Shown: one piece after another, positions 11,873-23,969 of the stretch
Position numbering within the stretch: the first letter of the stretch is position 1
Layout: every line of letters begins with the position of its first letter
NCBI GenBank assembly: GCA_028583405.1
Contig: CM053256.1
Coordinates: forward strand, 24,463,325-24,527,324
DNA: 64,000 bases
Source of the DNA: Pogonophryne albipinna
Taxonomy: Eukaryota > Chordata > Actinopteri > Perciformes > Artedidraconidae
Reading direction: 5' to 3'
Made by a program: the position numbers and the translations under genes
Notes under the pieces: generated by a model
What the model saw: only the letters and a program-made list of their open reading frames with translations
Database searches by the model: none
What the model was told of the DNA's origin: nothing

Positions 11873-12828
11873 GCCTTTCATGCATGAATTATGAAAACCT
11901 CAGTCAGGATTTTTTTACCAAGTGTTTTTATTGCTCTTGGGGCATGAAAAACAAGATTTGAACTTTAGTTTTTTTTAATCTAGTTTTTTCAAATAGATTT
12001 TTATATGTCCACTCAGGTGGACAGTATGCGTTCAGGGTTTGAACTGAAGAGATGTACATTTAAAAAAAATGATAAATAAAGATGTGCAAACTTAAAATTA
12101 CATTATAATAACATAAGTATATTGATTTACGGCCCAAAAAGATATTGCAGATGAAGTATTTTCAAGAATAACCAGGGCCAGGGGCCAATTTGAGGCTCCA
12201 CGCACAGTTATTTGATGAGTGCTAGTGGAGCCTCGCAGCGGCGAAACCGTGCCGCGCCACCCTAATTGCGCCACATAAGCGCATAGGTGCGCCTCAGATG
12301 AGGCCCCCCTCCGCAAGGTGTGGCCCCCTCCACAAGGTGAGGCCCCACACAGTCTGCATGATCTGCCAGTAGGGAGGGACGACCCTGGGAACAACAGCAG
12401 CAGTACCAGTATGAATTGTAATTGAAATATAGCCAGTGATGCATGACGTCCACTGTAGTGGACAAGTGGTTAACCATGATTTCCTGCAAACATAAAATCA
12501 ATACTTTGATAATTTATGAATTATATGATTCCTTAGTTGTTACTTGATGTCACCACATTTTTTATACCTTCAGGGGACGCTTTCCATGAAAGGATTGGCA
12601 AGATATAGATGGGTGACTTGGTCCATGTGGCTTTCTGTCGTCCATCTTGGTTTAGAGACATGGATCATGCACTTACACTGACTTGGCACTGAATGGCAGT
12701 GTATGGGATGATGCAATAGGGTCCTATGTAGTGGCTGATGGTGCAACTATGCAAAAAAAAACAATGCATATACAAGAAAACACCTTTTGAATAGCTGTCC
12801 ACTGTAGTGACCTCTATGCATGAAAGGG
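11873..12828. mobile_element. Second piggyBac-like MITE
   Basis: The left end is GCCTTTCATGCATGAA at about 11873 and the right end is the inverted TATGCATGAAAGGG at 12828, followed by TTAA at 12829-12832. The left TTAA has decayed (CATAAA). Both ends carry inner GTCCACT/CAGTGGAC-type motifs (12007-12021; 12797-12805). TTAA plus CCCTTTCATGCAT ends is a piggyBac-like family common in fish. It sits beside the LINE 5' end, inside the outer element, and contains a small hAT at 12173-12387. Confidence 0.65.
12173..12387. mobile_element. Small GC-rich hAT-like insertion
   Basis: A 215-bp GC-rich island in AT-rich surroundings. It starts CAGGGCCAGGGGCC and ends GACGACCCTG. The flanking octamers AGAATAAC (12165-12172) and GGAACAAC (12388-12395) agree at 6 of 8 positions, both differences being transitions. 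The TIRs are short (CAGGG/CCCTG). It contains repeated CCGCAAGGTG/CCACAAGGTG motifs. Confidence 0.5.
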
Positions 12829-13633
12829 TTAATGCAATCGAATGTAAAACAAAAGTTATGATTGATGAAAGTAGTAAATCGGTCAGATTTGACCCGAAGA
12901 CAACAGGAGGGTTACATATATTATAGATTTTATACAGTTATAATACATTTTAGGTACTTCATTGTAAATCCTACCCTTTTTTAGCTGCTGCTCTTAGCAT
13001 TAGAAAGCTTATATTTGGAGATTGAACCTGAGATGTTTCATGTACAAGGAACCGGTGTTAAGGCAGAAACTAGGCCTTTGCTGACCACGAGACTGGAAAT
13101 AATGTGGAACTAGCAAGACTGGACAACATTGGTGCTCAAGGAGCTTTCTGATGCTTCACCGTGTAAAGTATGGGCTCAGAGGAGGACATGAAGCTGCAAT
13201 CAGCCGTCTCTGTCTGGCTACTGGAGCTGGAGAAGGGGCTAACACGGGGGGGGGGGGCAGTAACCTAGTGGGGTTAGGAGCTGGAGTTTCTACAGTATTC
13301 CCAGTGGAGCTGTTGAGCGGTGTATGGGAGGAGCTGTGACGTTAGCAGGGGACAATGTCAGCTGCCAAGAAAGTGCTGATCACAGCCGGAATAAAATGTA
13401 TGTGTGTCAGGATGAATAAAGTGGGCTGACAGGGGGAGCAACCAAGCATTCACGTACAAAGACAGACGCACACCATTACCAGAGCAAACACGCACAAGAA
13501 CACAAACATGGTGTGTCACTACCTCTGACTAAATGTTTCTCATATACACCAAACTATTAAAATGTACATAATTGCCATACTTGTGAATGTGTGGGTGATT
13601 ACACAGAACAAATTGAAACCATATATTTTAATT

Positions 13634-13777
13634 AAATGTATTATGTCAGCAGATTTCACATTATTAGGTGAGTTGAAAGCAATAATATTGAGTTTAAATA
13701 CAACATATTAGGTTCAACTTAATATTATTGCTTTCAACCAATGCGGTTATGTGAAATTTGTAGACATAATACATTTA
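13634..13777. repeat. Foldback MITE
   Basis: Arms at 13634-13694 and 13719-13777 are imperfect inverted copies (AAATGTATTATGTC against GACATAATACATTT; TTGAAAGCAATAATATT against AATATTATTGCTTTCAA). The spacer is about 24 bp and the arms can form a long hairpin. I see no TSD that I would defend. Confidence 0.7.
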
Positions 13778-13829
13778 TTTAAAGTCAACATTTCAGTTTT
13801 GTCAGTGCAGCTGACTCTTTGCCACTTGG

Positions 13830-14240
13830 AAATCTCTCAGAAGGAGAGATATGGAGCAGCTCAATTGAATCCTGGCAGGTAATCTAAGCAAACAGATGGA
13901 TTTTAGTTATATTTGGCGGCAGATTAGCCACTTCCCCGTCGCTCAGAAAATCTGCTGTTGCCAACTCTTGTTTGACAATCTGAATATTAGTCCTCGGTCA
14001 GGAGGTCTGGGTGCGCGCTGATAGATTGCCTATTCTGAAGAGCGTGCCCCGCAGATTCAATCCTATCTGAGCTTTCTAAGGGCCCAGCTGCAGTCGCTCG
14101 CCGAACCCCCCACACCGAGGCGCTTGCCCTCTCACCGTCCCTCCTGCCCTGCCTATCGTTACCGTGCCAGCGCCCCGTGCCAGAGGAAGTTATCAGCACT
14201 CCATCCCCTGCCCCCCCAATCCTCACTGAGGTGCAGAGAA
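13830..14240. other. Possible conserved non-coding element
   Basis: A block of high-complexity, moderately GC-rich sequence without repeat signatures, in contrast with the AT-rich flanks. It includes TTTGGCGGCAGATTAGCC and a CpG-rich part at 14010-14220. The minus-strand 79-codon frame over it has no recognisable domain. Calling it conserved is a guess from composition only. Confidence 0.25.
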
Positions 14241-15956
14241 AGCATTAAGTAGCACGTCTTCTGGCATTTATTAGAGAGGTACAGGTGTCTCAGTCTTTAA
14301 ATTAGATGCTATTTTTAGCCCTTGCTCCTTTTCTTGGAGATTTTCATGGGGATGTACAGTAGAGGTGGTACAATAGGGGATTTCTGTCTTATACATCCTG
14401 CAGGGATAATGCTGACACTGTCTGTGCATGTTGGTTTTCCCTTATGTGTCTAAGTGGAGTACAGTAGCACATTCTAAAGGGGCTTTGGGGGTAGAATGCA
14501 GCTTGGAGTTTCTGCTGGTTTTTTACAGTGAACACATTTAGCGTGTTTTTGTGTTGTATTTTGGACATTCCCTCACAAATAAGCACAATATTGGTATTCT
14601 TACACGTTTTATTCTGATAAACACCATGGAAATTTCCAATTGGTCATCAAAAGAAGAATGTAACGTAATGTAAGAAATGTGATGAAGCAGCACACACATT
14701 TTTATATAATATATTTACCCAGTGGTTCATACTTTTCACAAATCATACCTACAAACACTGCTGAGCCAATGCAGATATACGTCGATTATAGGAGATATTA
14801 CACAAATAGTATACATACTAGTATATTGCAAATATTTATCAAGTTATAAACAAGTGTATCTTGTAATAACATTTGTTTTTTAATTGCATTCCTAGCATTG
14901 CCTATGCTGGTCTCTGTCATAAGAACATCGTCTATTTTGCATACTTTGGATAAGGGCCTTGTTGCTTAAAAATACCACGGTAATAGAACAAACCTTTATA
15001 TCCATGCATTGTTGCATTTTCTTGAAAAGTTGTCCTATTTTTATTAAAATATTGCACATAGACATTAGACCTGACGAGGTTTGGTCTATAATGATGACAA
15101 TATTGCAGGTGTTATTAAAAAAAAACACCCTGTAATGTAATGTCATTTGTGTCTTTGACCAAATATCAGGTAAACAAGCTTAGTAATTGTGTTTGAGTTG
15201 TTTCATATTTGTTCTCATTATTATCTACCCAAGATCTCCCTCTCTGTCAATGTTCTGGTTGTATTTGTAAAAAGTATAAGGTGAAGAGGTCAAAATGAAA
15301 CCCCAAAGTATGGTTTCGTTTTCTAAATACTGTAATCGTGTCTGCACCACGTCAGGACTAGAACTTGGACTTGGGTGACGGGAATCTTTATTATTTTTAT
15401 TTTATTCAATTTTTTATTTTGTTATTCTTTTTCAAATAGAATGCCTTCTTTCTCAACATTGAGTGTATTTGACACTGCCAAAGCTAAGTCAAGAGCAGAA
15501 CTCAGCCTCCGGTGGGAGGTTTCCCTGTAGTGATTTCAGAGAGACGTTAACCTCCTCTCCTGGCAGTGCTGCCTGGCTGTGATGGTGTTAATGATGTATG
15601 TAGTTGGTATTTAGCCACTGAGCCACATTACTCCCTTATGATCTAATTATCACTCAGTCTGTAGTGGACTCCGAGGGCCTGCAGGGTCACTGCTTAGCCA
15701 TGAGATCCCCTATCACAGATCTTCTCCTGCAGTGTAGATGCCAAGACGCGGCTGCGTCCAAATATCTGTTTAAACTGTCGGCCATTGTACGGTGCCAATA
15801 TCCTACTCCTACATTTTTTAAGGATATGTTAGTATTATTTAATTGCAGCATCTCTACTGGGCTGGCTGTCAAATCGGCCTGACCTCCAAGAAAGTGCAAA
15901 TAATCCACATATACACCTTAATCACAAAGTAACCAGGGTGTACATTCATGTTTTAA

Positions 15957-16300
15957 AGGTCACCTATTATGCAAAATCCACTTTTTCATGTCTTTTATAC
16001 ATAAATATTTGTCCCGTGTGTAAAGAGATACTGAAAGATTCAGGAAAAAAATGCTCTCTCTTTTTGTCCTGATCCATTTATATAAAGACCTGTCTGAAAA
16101 TGAGCTGATCAGATTTGGCCACTTTGTGATGTCACAATGTTGTTTTGGCTTGTGTAACCATTAGCCAATAACCAACCAAGGTAACACCCGCCCACCTTAT
16201 CACCTGAATCTCCTCCTAGAGCCAAACACTTTCACAGAGACATGTTTTGTATATCTGAGACCTATAATATATTGTTGAAAAATAATATTATAGGGGACCT
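15957..16300. mobile_element. piggyBac-type MITE (TTAA-flanked)
   Basis: TTAA at 15953-15956 and 16301-16304 encloses a 344-bp element with inverted ends AGGTCACCTATTATGC and TATAGGGGACCT. The interior includes TTGTGATGTCACAA and a CAATATATTATAGG-like end motif that recurs in the copies at 20180, 51635, 52491 and 60840. There is no coding capacity. The TTAA target indicates piggyBac-type mobilisation. Confidence 0.8.
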
Positions 16301-19011
16301 TTAAGGGATATTTAGCTGTTGAGTCTTTCCTTTGGCTCACGGTAGTGACATCACCAGTGAAAAGTCAGACTAGAGTGCCACTACTTTCTAGCTACCCACA
16401 TGCCAACTGTTTTAGCTGCTCCACCAACATCTGGCTGATGCTTGAGAGGGAAATACTCCTGACTTGCAGCACTTTGCTTAAAGACAGGATTAGAGGAATA
16501 GAGAGGGAGACCAGAGTCACTGTTGGGCATGCCCTGTATACTTTGGGCAGGGGAGGTGGTGTCATTGGAAAGTTATTATGCCTTTGGTGGCATGTGTGGA
16601 AGCTCAGTACAGTGTGAGAGAGTACTGTGTAAGAGAATGAACAGAATATTGGTAGAGATTGGTATTGTTGATTTACAAAAGTGTGTTTTAATATGTGGCT
16701 GAAAATATTGTATACAAATACACCATTTGATAAAGAGGCAGACTTTTAATATTCATTACACTAGATGAGTAAAATAAGTCAAAGCTAAGACAATAAATGA
16801 CTAACTAACGGAGATGTGTGGTAGCAGGTGGGCTTGTTTATAACTTGATTTAAAAAAAGCATTTTTGGCCACATGGGGGCAGCGTAACTAGCTGTTATGA
16901 CACCATTGACTTGATATCACCTTAATAAGTCATAATAAGCCAAAAGCTAGATGTGTTTTGCTCTCCACCAACTGCTGTGGGAAATCTCTGTCTCTTAGCG
17001 ACTCTATGCTCCACTACCAGTGGGTTAATGTGTCTGTCTGTAGCCTACAGTGAGATTTTTCCAACACTACCGCGAAAAAATTGTTCCTTGTTGCCATAAA
17101 GGCATTGATTGGAGCAGTGAGACTTAAACAAACTAGTTAAATGTGTTCTGTTTCATAAAAAGCTTCTTTAGATCCTGAACAACATTTCATTTCACCTTCT
17201 GTAGTTGGTCAGCTCCTTTTACACTTGGTCCCGAATGTGTTGACTCAGTATGAATGAATGTGTCCTCAGTGCCTCTGCTCGGCCTGTGAGCTCTGTGAAG
17301 GAGGTTGGCTTGTGTTTGTGCTGCCCATCAGAAGCTATTAGATGCACATTAGCCTCTGCTGGACCTGCTGTGGATCATGTGACATGTTGCCAACCTTGTT
17401 CTGGGTGTGTGGGAATGTAATGATTCAGGACTTGTTGTACAGCCGTCACATCGATGTGTTAGTCCTAACAGAAATGTGGCATTGGGATGGGTAAAAGAGA
17501 GACATAGAGAGGTTTTTCAAATCGTCCTCTCGTGTGTCTGCTCTGCCTATTAGCAGAGATGTCTTCAGGGGGCTCAGATGAATTACATCTCTGGGATCTT
17601 ACTAAAATGTTCAGGTCCTCTTGACAGCCTGCTGTGTAATCGTCCTGCTGTCTGTGCAGAAGGAGATGCATCACTCCAATTCTCCTAATGACCTCAATCC
17701 CATCTGATTTGAATGATATCGTCAACAAGAGAGTTGTGTTTGTATTTACTGGGAGACCATGTGTTTTGGCATATGCATTTTGGTTTGCTTCGAGTTGTTT
17801 TTTTTGCTTTTGCAGAGCTCTTTGGTGCTAAGGAGTGCAGATGTGGTGTTTTGAGCATACAGTCCAGGATGTGTTTTTCCTCTCATTTGACGGTTGATGG
17901 TGTTTGTGCTTGTCTATAGTGTTATTTCTATGTATTTTTTTTTGTATCCATATATTGACAATGTTACTGAGAAAAAATACATAATATGACATGAAATCAA
18001 GTAATTGATATGACAATACATCAATAATTCCTTTCTTATGTCTGCTACCGGTTATTATCCATTATGAATAATGTGCTGATTTTTAAATGGATCTATGGAT
18101 ATAAAATGTCGACAAAATCATTTAAACATTTCAGAAAGCATCATTTGACAGATTGCTTTTTTTTTGCTAAAAGAGGATCTAAGTTAAGCATGGCTTGAAT
18201 TCAAAGATATGTGGTTTAAAATCAAAGAGGGGGAAAAACCAGACATGAGAAGCTGGATGTTTGTGTTTTAGCCTGAAAAGTGACTTGAACAGCAACAACA
18301 ATCTACTTTCTTTTGACTTAAGTGCTGCTGTGAATGTTATTTGTAGATGACTAGAATGTCACCCAGCATAACAATTCATTTCTAACTTCTAACACTTAGA
18401 AGTAACAGCTCAGTTTCCCCTATATTTCTTCTACTTACACATTTTCAAAAGACATACAGGAGCACAGCAATTGATTGTAAATACACACCAATACACACCC
18501 CCTGACAGAACTCCAGGAATCTAGTTCTTAGAAGTTCATGCTGCACATTATGTCCACTAGAGAGCAGTGTAGACTCGGTCATTTCAGACCTGGATGCTTC
18601 TCCATGCTACACCAGCGAAGCAGGGCAGGTGGAAACCCAAATACAGAACACAATTACAACACAGACTAAAAATAACAGCAGCGTGTGACTAACCAAGACC
18701 TAAAACTGCCTCTCTGAGCCTGAGAAAAGAGAGCATCATACACTGAGATGTGGAGATTCTCTGCACAAACATTTCCCTTATTCTGTACTATTGTGTTTTA
18801 TGGTGTGTGTTGAGGTGAAGCAGGTTAAAGAGATAGAAAGCAGAGACTGTATGTGCCCTGCAGGCCGTGATACTGAATACGTCACTCCTGACATTTTACA
18901 CTAACTCATTTTACCATCCCTGTGTCAATAATGCACCGTGCACTCACATATGCACACGTATGAGTACATGGATATGGACACACACACACAGGCGGATACT
19001 CACACACACAT

Positions 19012-19175
19012 TCACTTTGTCCGGCAGCCGTCCAGGCAGGCAGCAGGCTCCATCAGATAAATATGAGGCTTGTAATGCGACCACAGAGACGGGGCTGATG
19101 GGATCAATAAAGAACGGCGCTGCAGGTCATCGGGAGAACACAGCGAGAGGATAAATATGGACTGGCTCATCGGAA
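19012..19175. other. Possible conserved non-coding element
   Basis: A compact GC-moderate block after a CA-rich stretch. It has AATATGAGGCTTGTAATGCG and GGGATCAATAAAGAACGG, with no repeat features and no plausible exon boundaries. It is noted only because its complexity stands out from the surroundings. Confidence 0.22.
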
Positions 19176-20179
19176 AACAGAGCAGCGAGACTGATGGGTA
19201 CACAGGACTATCTTCTCTCGTGTGTTCTCGCACCACTCTGACACAGATCAGACAGACAGATTTCACTGCGGTGTGCTCTTCCTCTAGATAAAGTAGTCTG
19301 TTTTCTGATCCTCTGCATGGCAATTCTTTGAGGCTTTAGGAGTTAATGAAGTGTGCACACTCTTTTCTTTCTTAATTAATTGTTGTTTCAGAAGACTTCT
19401 TTATTCATTGTGGTAACGATTTTGTAAAGATAGTAGGATGTGGTAACCGTTTGTGAAGTGTTTTCAGTGGAGAGTTTTAGCCCCACATGGTTCTTATCAC
19501 AGGTAGTACCATGGAGCAGATACATGCATTCTTTTTGAACTTATGTGAATGGTTTTGGCCTAGTCTGCTAGTGCCCTTCTTTTTGTAGTTGGAATATCTT
19601 TGGGTTTTGCTGTTCCCTGGACAAAATTGGAAGTATACAGAAATCATTGAACCCCGGGAAATTGTTATGGTGGTATTATTAATGAGTACTGGCACTAGCA
19701 TGAGTTGACAAACAAAATCTTAGAATGGGAGTAGTAAATGTTGCCATGCCTAGGTCAGAAAGATACAAAATCCAATTAACACATTCCATTTCACGCAGCT
19801 ATATTCAGCTGAAGATGCACTTAACATAAGCGGGTGGAGGTGTGTGAAGATCTGACATGCTTTTCTGTTTAATCTTTTCTCTGGCAGCTTCAGTTAGAAC
19901 ATAATAGATGCTAGACCAGGGGGGACAAATAATTTCCTCAATGGGTCTAATGAGAAAGTGGAACTGCGGTGAAGGGCCGTACTATTAGTCTGAACTCAAT
20001 TCTGCTCAATATTAATTCTATTTATTTATATAAAGCACTGTATTTAATGATTTTGAAAAGCTGCTACTAGTTAAAGAATATGATATTGGTAAAACAGCTA
20101 ACATTGTATCACTATTTGAACAAAATTCTGAATTCTTGAATTTGAGGATGTTTTACAGTATTTTGAAGACCAGCATTAA

Positions 20180-20662
20180 AGGTCTCCTATTATACTCTTT
20201 TTCAACAATATATTATAGGTCTCAGATATATACAAAACATGGCTGTGAAGTGTTTGTCAGATAGCATTGCAGCATGCCATAATCTCATCTAATTCAACCC
20301 TGTTCCAAAAGTGCTGATTTGGTGTCTGTAGCTTTAAATGCTAATGAGCTGCTGCTGACCACGCCCCTCTGAAAGATGATTGGTTTAAAAAAACACAATT
20401 GTACTAGGAGGAGATTCCGGTGATAAGGTGGACGGGTGTTACCTTGCTTGGTTATTGGCTAATGGTTGCATAACCCAAAAAAACATTGTGACATCACAAA
20501 GTGGCCAAAATCTGATTAGCTCATTTTCAGACAGGTTTTTATATAAATGGATCAGGACAAAAAGAGAGGGTGTTTTTTCTTGAAATGTTCCGTATCCCTT
20601 CACACAGAGGGGCCACATATTTATGTTTCAAAGACATGGAAAAGTGGATTTTGCACAATTGG
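20180..20662. mobile_element. piggyBac-type MITE, second copy, opposite orientation to 15957-16300
   Basis: It follows TTAA at 20176-20179. Its beginning (AGGTCTCCTATTATACTC, then CAATATATTATAGGTCTCAG) matches the reverse complement of the right end of 15957-16300. The far end (AAAGTGGATTTTGCACAATT) corresponds to the AAATCCACTTTTTCATG end but is decayed, and the right TTAA is lost. It includes GTGACATCACAAAGTGGCC. Confidence 0.7.
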
Positions 20663-21874
20663 TGCTTTTTCTGTTTTGTTTGTAGTCTATTTACCTCTCT
20701 ATATATCCCAGTTCTTTTTTCTTCTGTGTTTGACTTAAACAAGTGTACCGAAGTCAGGTTGAAGGTCTGAGGTTGATATGCGATGGACAACTGACAGGTG
20801 ATTGTCAACGAGAATGGTGGTTGTTGTGGTGCATGTATGTGTGTGTGTGTGTTTGTTTGTTTGGGAGTATGTGTTTAAGTGCTGGTTGTGCTCTCTTGGT
20901 TATCCGAGCTGCACCTATTTAACTTTTTAAAGATAAATAAAGGACTGTTTAGTGATGCTGCACATGGGGCTGTAACAACACTCTAGCTTTGTGTCAGAGC
21001 CAATATGGTGATTAATGAAAGTCAACTCATAGATGTTGTTGTTATAAATAGTGGTTTGCCATTGCCTGGCTTTCTGGTTATGATTCAGTGTGTTTATTAT
21101 CTTCAACAAGTGACATTATGGATGGGATCATGTGTTTGGTTTGATGTGTGTGCTCATCTTGGAGATGTATTTGAAATCCAGCTCAGCAATATATGTTATT
21201 TGTTGCATGTCAATAATCTGTAATACACATTGTGTTTTGGTGAGGCATTGAAATTTGACAGCTAAGTACATAAAGGCTTAGAACATTATCTGATGCGATA
21301 GAAGAATACGATGACCATCACTAAGTGTTATTATGTCTCATAAGATATTTCTCATAAGAGGATTTGTGCAACATTTACATAGTTAGCGCCAATAGATTGC
21401 TTGGGCTATATATTTTTGAGAACTGGTGGGCTTATGGTGATGGGGGCCACAATGAATCTTACATTTCTCCTCGAAAAAACTCTTCATGCTGAAAATAAAC
21501 AGTAGCATTGTGGAATAGCAATTGGATTTATTCTCTTGTTATAGAAAGTGCAATACAAGTAACGTTTGTCATATGAGAGAGGGTGTTACTCACTTGAAGC
21601 AATGATTTTCCATTTTGAGTTGCTCCAGAACCCTTTCTTACTTTTTTCCTTCTTTTCTGAATGTTCATTTTTGTTCATGTTTTTTTTTTCTTCATTACCA
21701 CTGTCATCATTTCATCAAAGCATCATCTATAATATCCTGAATGTTATTCCTATTATTATTTATGTCATACACATTTTTAGTCTCAGTGTTTTGTGTCCCA
21801 TTGTTTTCATCATCTATTTGTGTTCTGTAAGCACTGAGCTGTGCACATCTTTTTTTTGATTTTTTATGTTTTAG

Positions 21875-21907
21875 GATCAAAGAAGAACCAAAGCCTCAGC
21901 CGGCACA
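21875..21907 (+). CDS. rims2: rims2 exon: IKEE linker segment (33 bp)
   Basis: This tiny exon follows a pyrimidine-rich tract and AG (21873-21874) and ends before GTAAGT. With the preceding two bases supplied by an upstream exon it reads IKEEPKPQPAQ; the last codon is completed in the next exon. The segment matches what I recall of RIM2 just after the Rab3-binding helix (IKEEHKAQPTQ in mammals) and is absent from RIM1, which supports rims2 over rims1. Both ends are in phase 2 and the length is a multiple of three, so it could be skipped without a frameshift. It lies in the linker between the N-terminal helix and the zinc finger. The identification rests on the chain of exons that follows. Confidence 0.88.
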
Positions 21908-22756
21908 GTAAGTGAACTGCATTACCCAGAGTGCTAGGCTTTGAAACTTCTTCCTGTCAGTTGGTGCTATGTGCTTCATGTGGCTTTCTCCTCTTTGTCT
22001 GGGAGGAAAACGAAATGAATGTCACTAATGTCATGGAAAGCAGCTGTGGTAGCACAATAATTGCTCAATGGCATTTTTTTAAGCTTTACATAAGTAGCAT
22101 TGAATAGATTGTTGAATTATGTGCTGGACGCCAAACAGCCGACTTCCATGACATCAGTGACGACGACTTTTCCTTTCTACCAGTTTTATCATAGCCAGGC
22201 CCCCAAAATCCTTTCCCCTTGTCCCTGGTTTTTAAATGGCTGCCCTTTCTCATCATCTGCACTCTGATTGGCTGGTGCAGCCTTATAATCCAATCACAAA
22301 TGTAGACTAGATGCACCAACTATAGCTGCATTTTTTACTAAATCCACCTGTAGGCTTATCCAGTTTGATAACCTGACCCTTACTGCACACCATGCTGGAA
22401 TAAATGACTCCTGTTACCCTTAGCTGAGCGTTTGATGCAGCTCTCATTTCCATTGGCTGTAGAGCTTTCCTGCTTCTTCTCTCCTTCCCTCGACACAAAG
22501 TATTTCATCTTTCTTTCTTCTTCTATCTTCCTCTCTACTTCTGACACTGTGTCTGGTTGTCAATGTTCCACTAATCGCCGCTCTGCCCGTGTCCCGACCT
22601 TCTCCTCTTTCTGCGCTGGTTGTAGTGAATGTCCCTGCTGTTGTTCACTTCCTAGAATCTGACCTTCTTCCTAAACAAAAAACGTTTCAGGATAGATTGT
22701 TTTCTCCCATGATAACTCATTGCGATGTTCCAGTCACACTTTTCTTATTTGAACAG
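21908..22756 (+). other. rims2: rims2 intron (849 bp)
   Basis: A short intron with donor GTAAGT at 21908 and acceptor TTTGAACAG at 22756. It has a pyrimidine-rich stretch at 22440-22560. I see no repeat or further gene in it. Confidence 0.85.
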
Positions 22757-22849
22757 GTGGTTTCCCTTTAGTGGGATCACTGAGCTGGTAAATAACGTCC
22801 TTCAGCCCCAGCAAAAGTCCCAAAATGTCAAGGAGCCAGAGCCAGACGC
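22757..22849 (+). CDS. rims2: rims2 exon: WFPFSGITELVNNVL segment (93 bp)
   Basis: The exon lies between acceptor AACAG (22756) and donor GTAAGT (22850). The first base completes a Gln codon, then it reads WFPFSGITELVNNVLQPQQ followed by KSQNVKEPEPD; the last two bases start an Ala codon. The WFPFSGITELVNNVLQPQQ block is characteristic of RIM2 and is nearly identical to the mammalian sequence as I remember it, which is strong evidence for the gene and paralogue. It sits between the Rab3-binding helix and the FYVE-type zinc finger. It is a symmetric phase 2-2 exon of 31 codons, so it can be included or skipped in frame. Whether it is alternatively spliced cannot be seen here. Confidence 0.95.
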
Positions 22850-23143
22850 GTAAGTAATAGTGCAGACGCCTTCTGATCTCCTTACAGCAGGCACAAACAT
22901 ACAAGTGACAGAAAAAGGTCAAGAAGTCACATACTTTTACATAGCACCTACCATCTAGGAAAACTGGGGAAAAAAGGAGAAATGAATTACTCATAAAAAT
23001 GTAATGTGAAATATAATATTTTCCTTGTACGATGTGAGTGTCTAAGGACAGAGGGTGTCGTTTTTCTCATACTGATATTCTGAACAATCTGTGCTGTTGT
23101 ATTAGCTGTAAAGTGTCTCTACTGTAGGCTATTTTTATTATAT

Positions 23144-23214
23144 GTACAGCACTTTGGCTCAACCAAAAATCGTTTATAAATGTGCTATATAAATAAAACT
23201 TGATTTGATTTGAT
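23144..23214 (+). mobile_element. LINE 3' tail fragment
   Basis: GTACAGCACTTTGGCTCAAC followed by a GTGCTATATAAATAAAACTT-type end and TTGATTTGATTTGATA repeats. This is the usual 3' end of L2-like LINEs in fish, here a short 5'-truncated fragment. Confidence 0.6.
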
Positions 23215-23969
23215 AATATCGAACTATAATGCATTTTGGATAGGAGAATTCAAACAAAATTACTTATTTAGTTGTTATCAACAACAACATAAACAGGGGA
23301 GTGATTTTTGACTTGTCATAGTAGAAATAGCACAGGTGTAACTAAATTGAATGTATTCCATACGTGATATACATACGGAAAAAGGCAGCAGCCACACAAA
23401 GCTAGCAACTAGCTTGGACAGTAGAGCTAGCAAGTTAACAACAGATATTTTTTATCAGAAGAGTGTGGAGAGCAAACGAGAGCAGAACAAATTTAACCAT
23501 TACACTTGCGTCTGTTTCGTGTGCAAATATGCACTTTTTTAGCTAGCTTGCAAGACATAAAAACATATTTCCAGTGCTTGGGTATGATTTAATTATTTTA
23601 TTGTTGATGTTATGCCCAGTGGCTGCTATTAGCTTAAATTAGCTTTAAGTTAAGAGCTTGAAGCTTTCTTATACAATGTTACAGTGGTGTATAACTAATG
23701 CTAGGTACATTTGCTCTTACTTATATTGTTTTTTGTACCCTACTATATGTATTTGATGCTTACTGTTACTGCTATTAGTTACTATTTACAAGATAGGATA
23801 TGCTTATGCTAAAATGCTAAATTAGCGGAGAACATATCCAACATTAAAATGCTCTTGCACGTAGGCTACTTAATATTGAAAACAGACACAATAATAATGT
23901 TATTCTATAATAATTTAATTATTTGAAAGGAGCCATTCTGCTTTACTTTTGATACTTTAAGTTCTTTAT

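Larger units (their letters stand above)
5209..12911. mobile_element. Outer piggyBac-like element, interrupted by nested insertions
   Basis: The left end is TTAA at 5205-5208 followed by CCCTCCTATTGTCTTTG. The right end is the inverted copy (GAAGACAACAGGAGGG) ending at 12911, followed by TTAC, probably a mutated TTAA. Both sides also share an inner GGTCAAAT motif. TTAA targets with CCCT-type termini fit piggyBac. Its own sequence seems to be about 5209-5665 and about 12829-12911; the rest is later insertions. No transposase was found. Confidence 0.6.
1..21874 (+). other. rims2: rims2 intron upstream of the 33-bp exon (5' part, intron 1)
   Basis: No exon with both splice sites was found here, and no reading frame encodes the RIM Rab3-binding helix (motif LTEEER), so the RIM2-alpha first exon must lie upstream of the window. 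The stretch is AT-rich and filled with mobile elements, listed separately: a MITE at 460-853, a hAT at 4036-4830, the nested stack at 5209-12911, a foldback MITE near 13634-13777, and TTAA-flanked MITEs at 15957-16300 and from 20180. About 854-4027 and 16301-20179 appear to be largely unique, apart from small AT and CA tracts. The intron assignment is inferred from the acceptor at 21873-21874. Confidence 0.8.

Noticed and set aside
18552..18570. CTCF-like motif TCCACTAGAGAGCAGTG
   Set aside because: It resembles CCACTAGAGGGCAG but has an A in place of a G in the core. One imperfect match is not evidence of a site.
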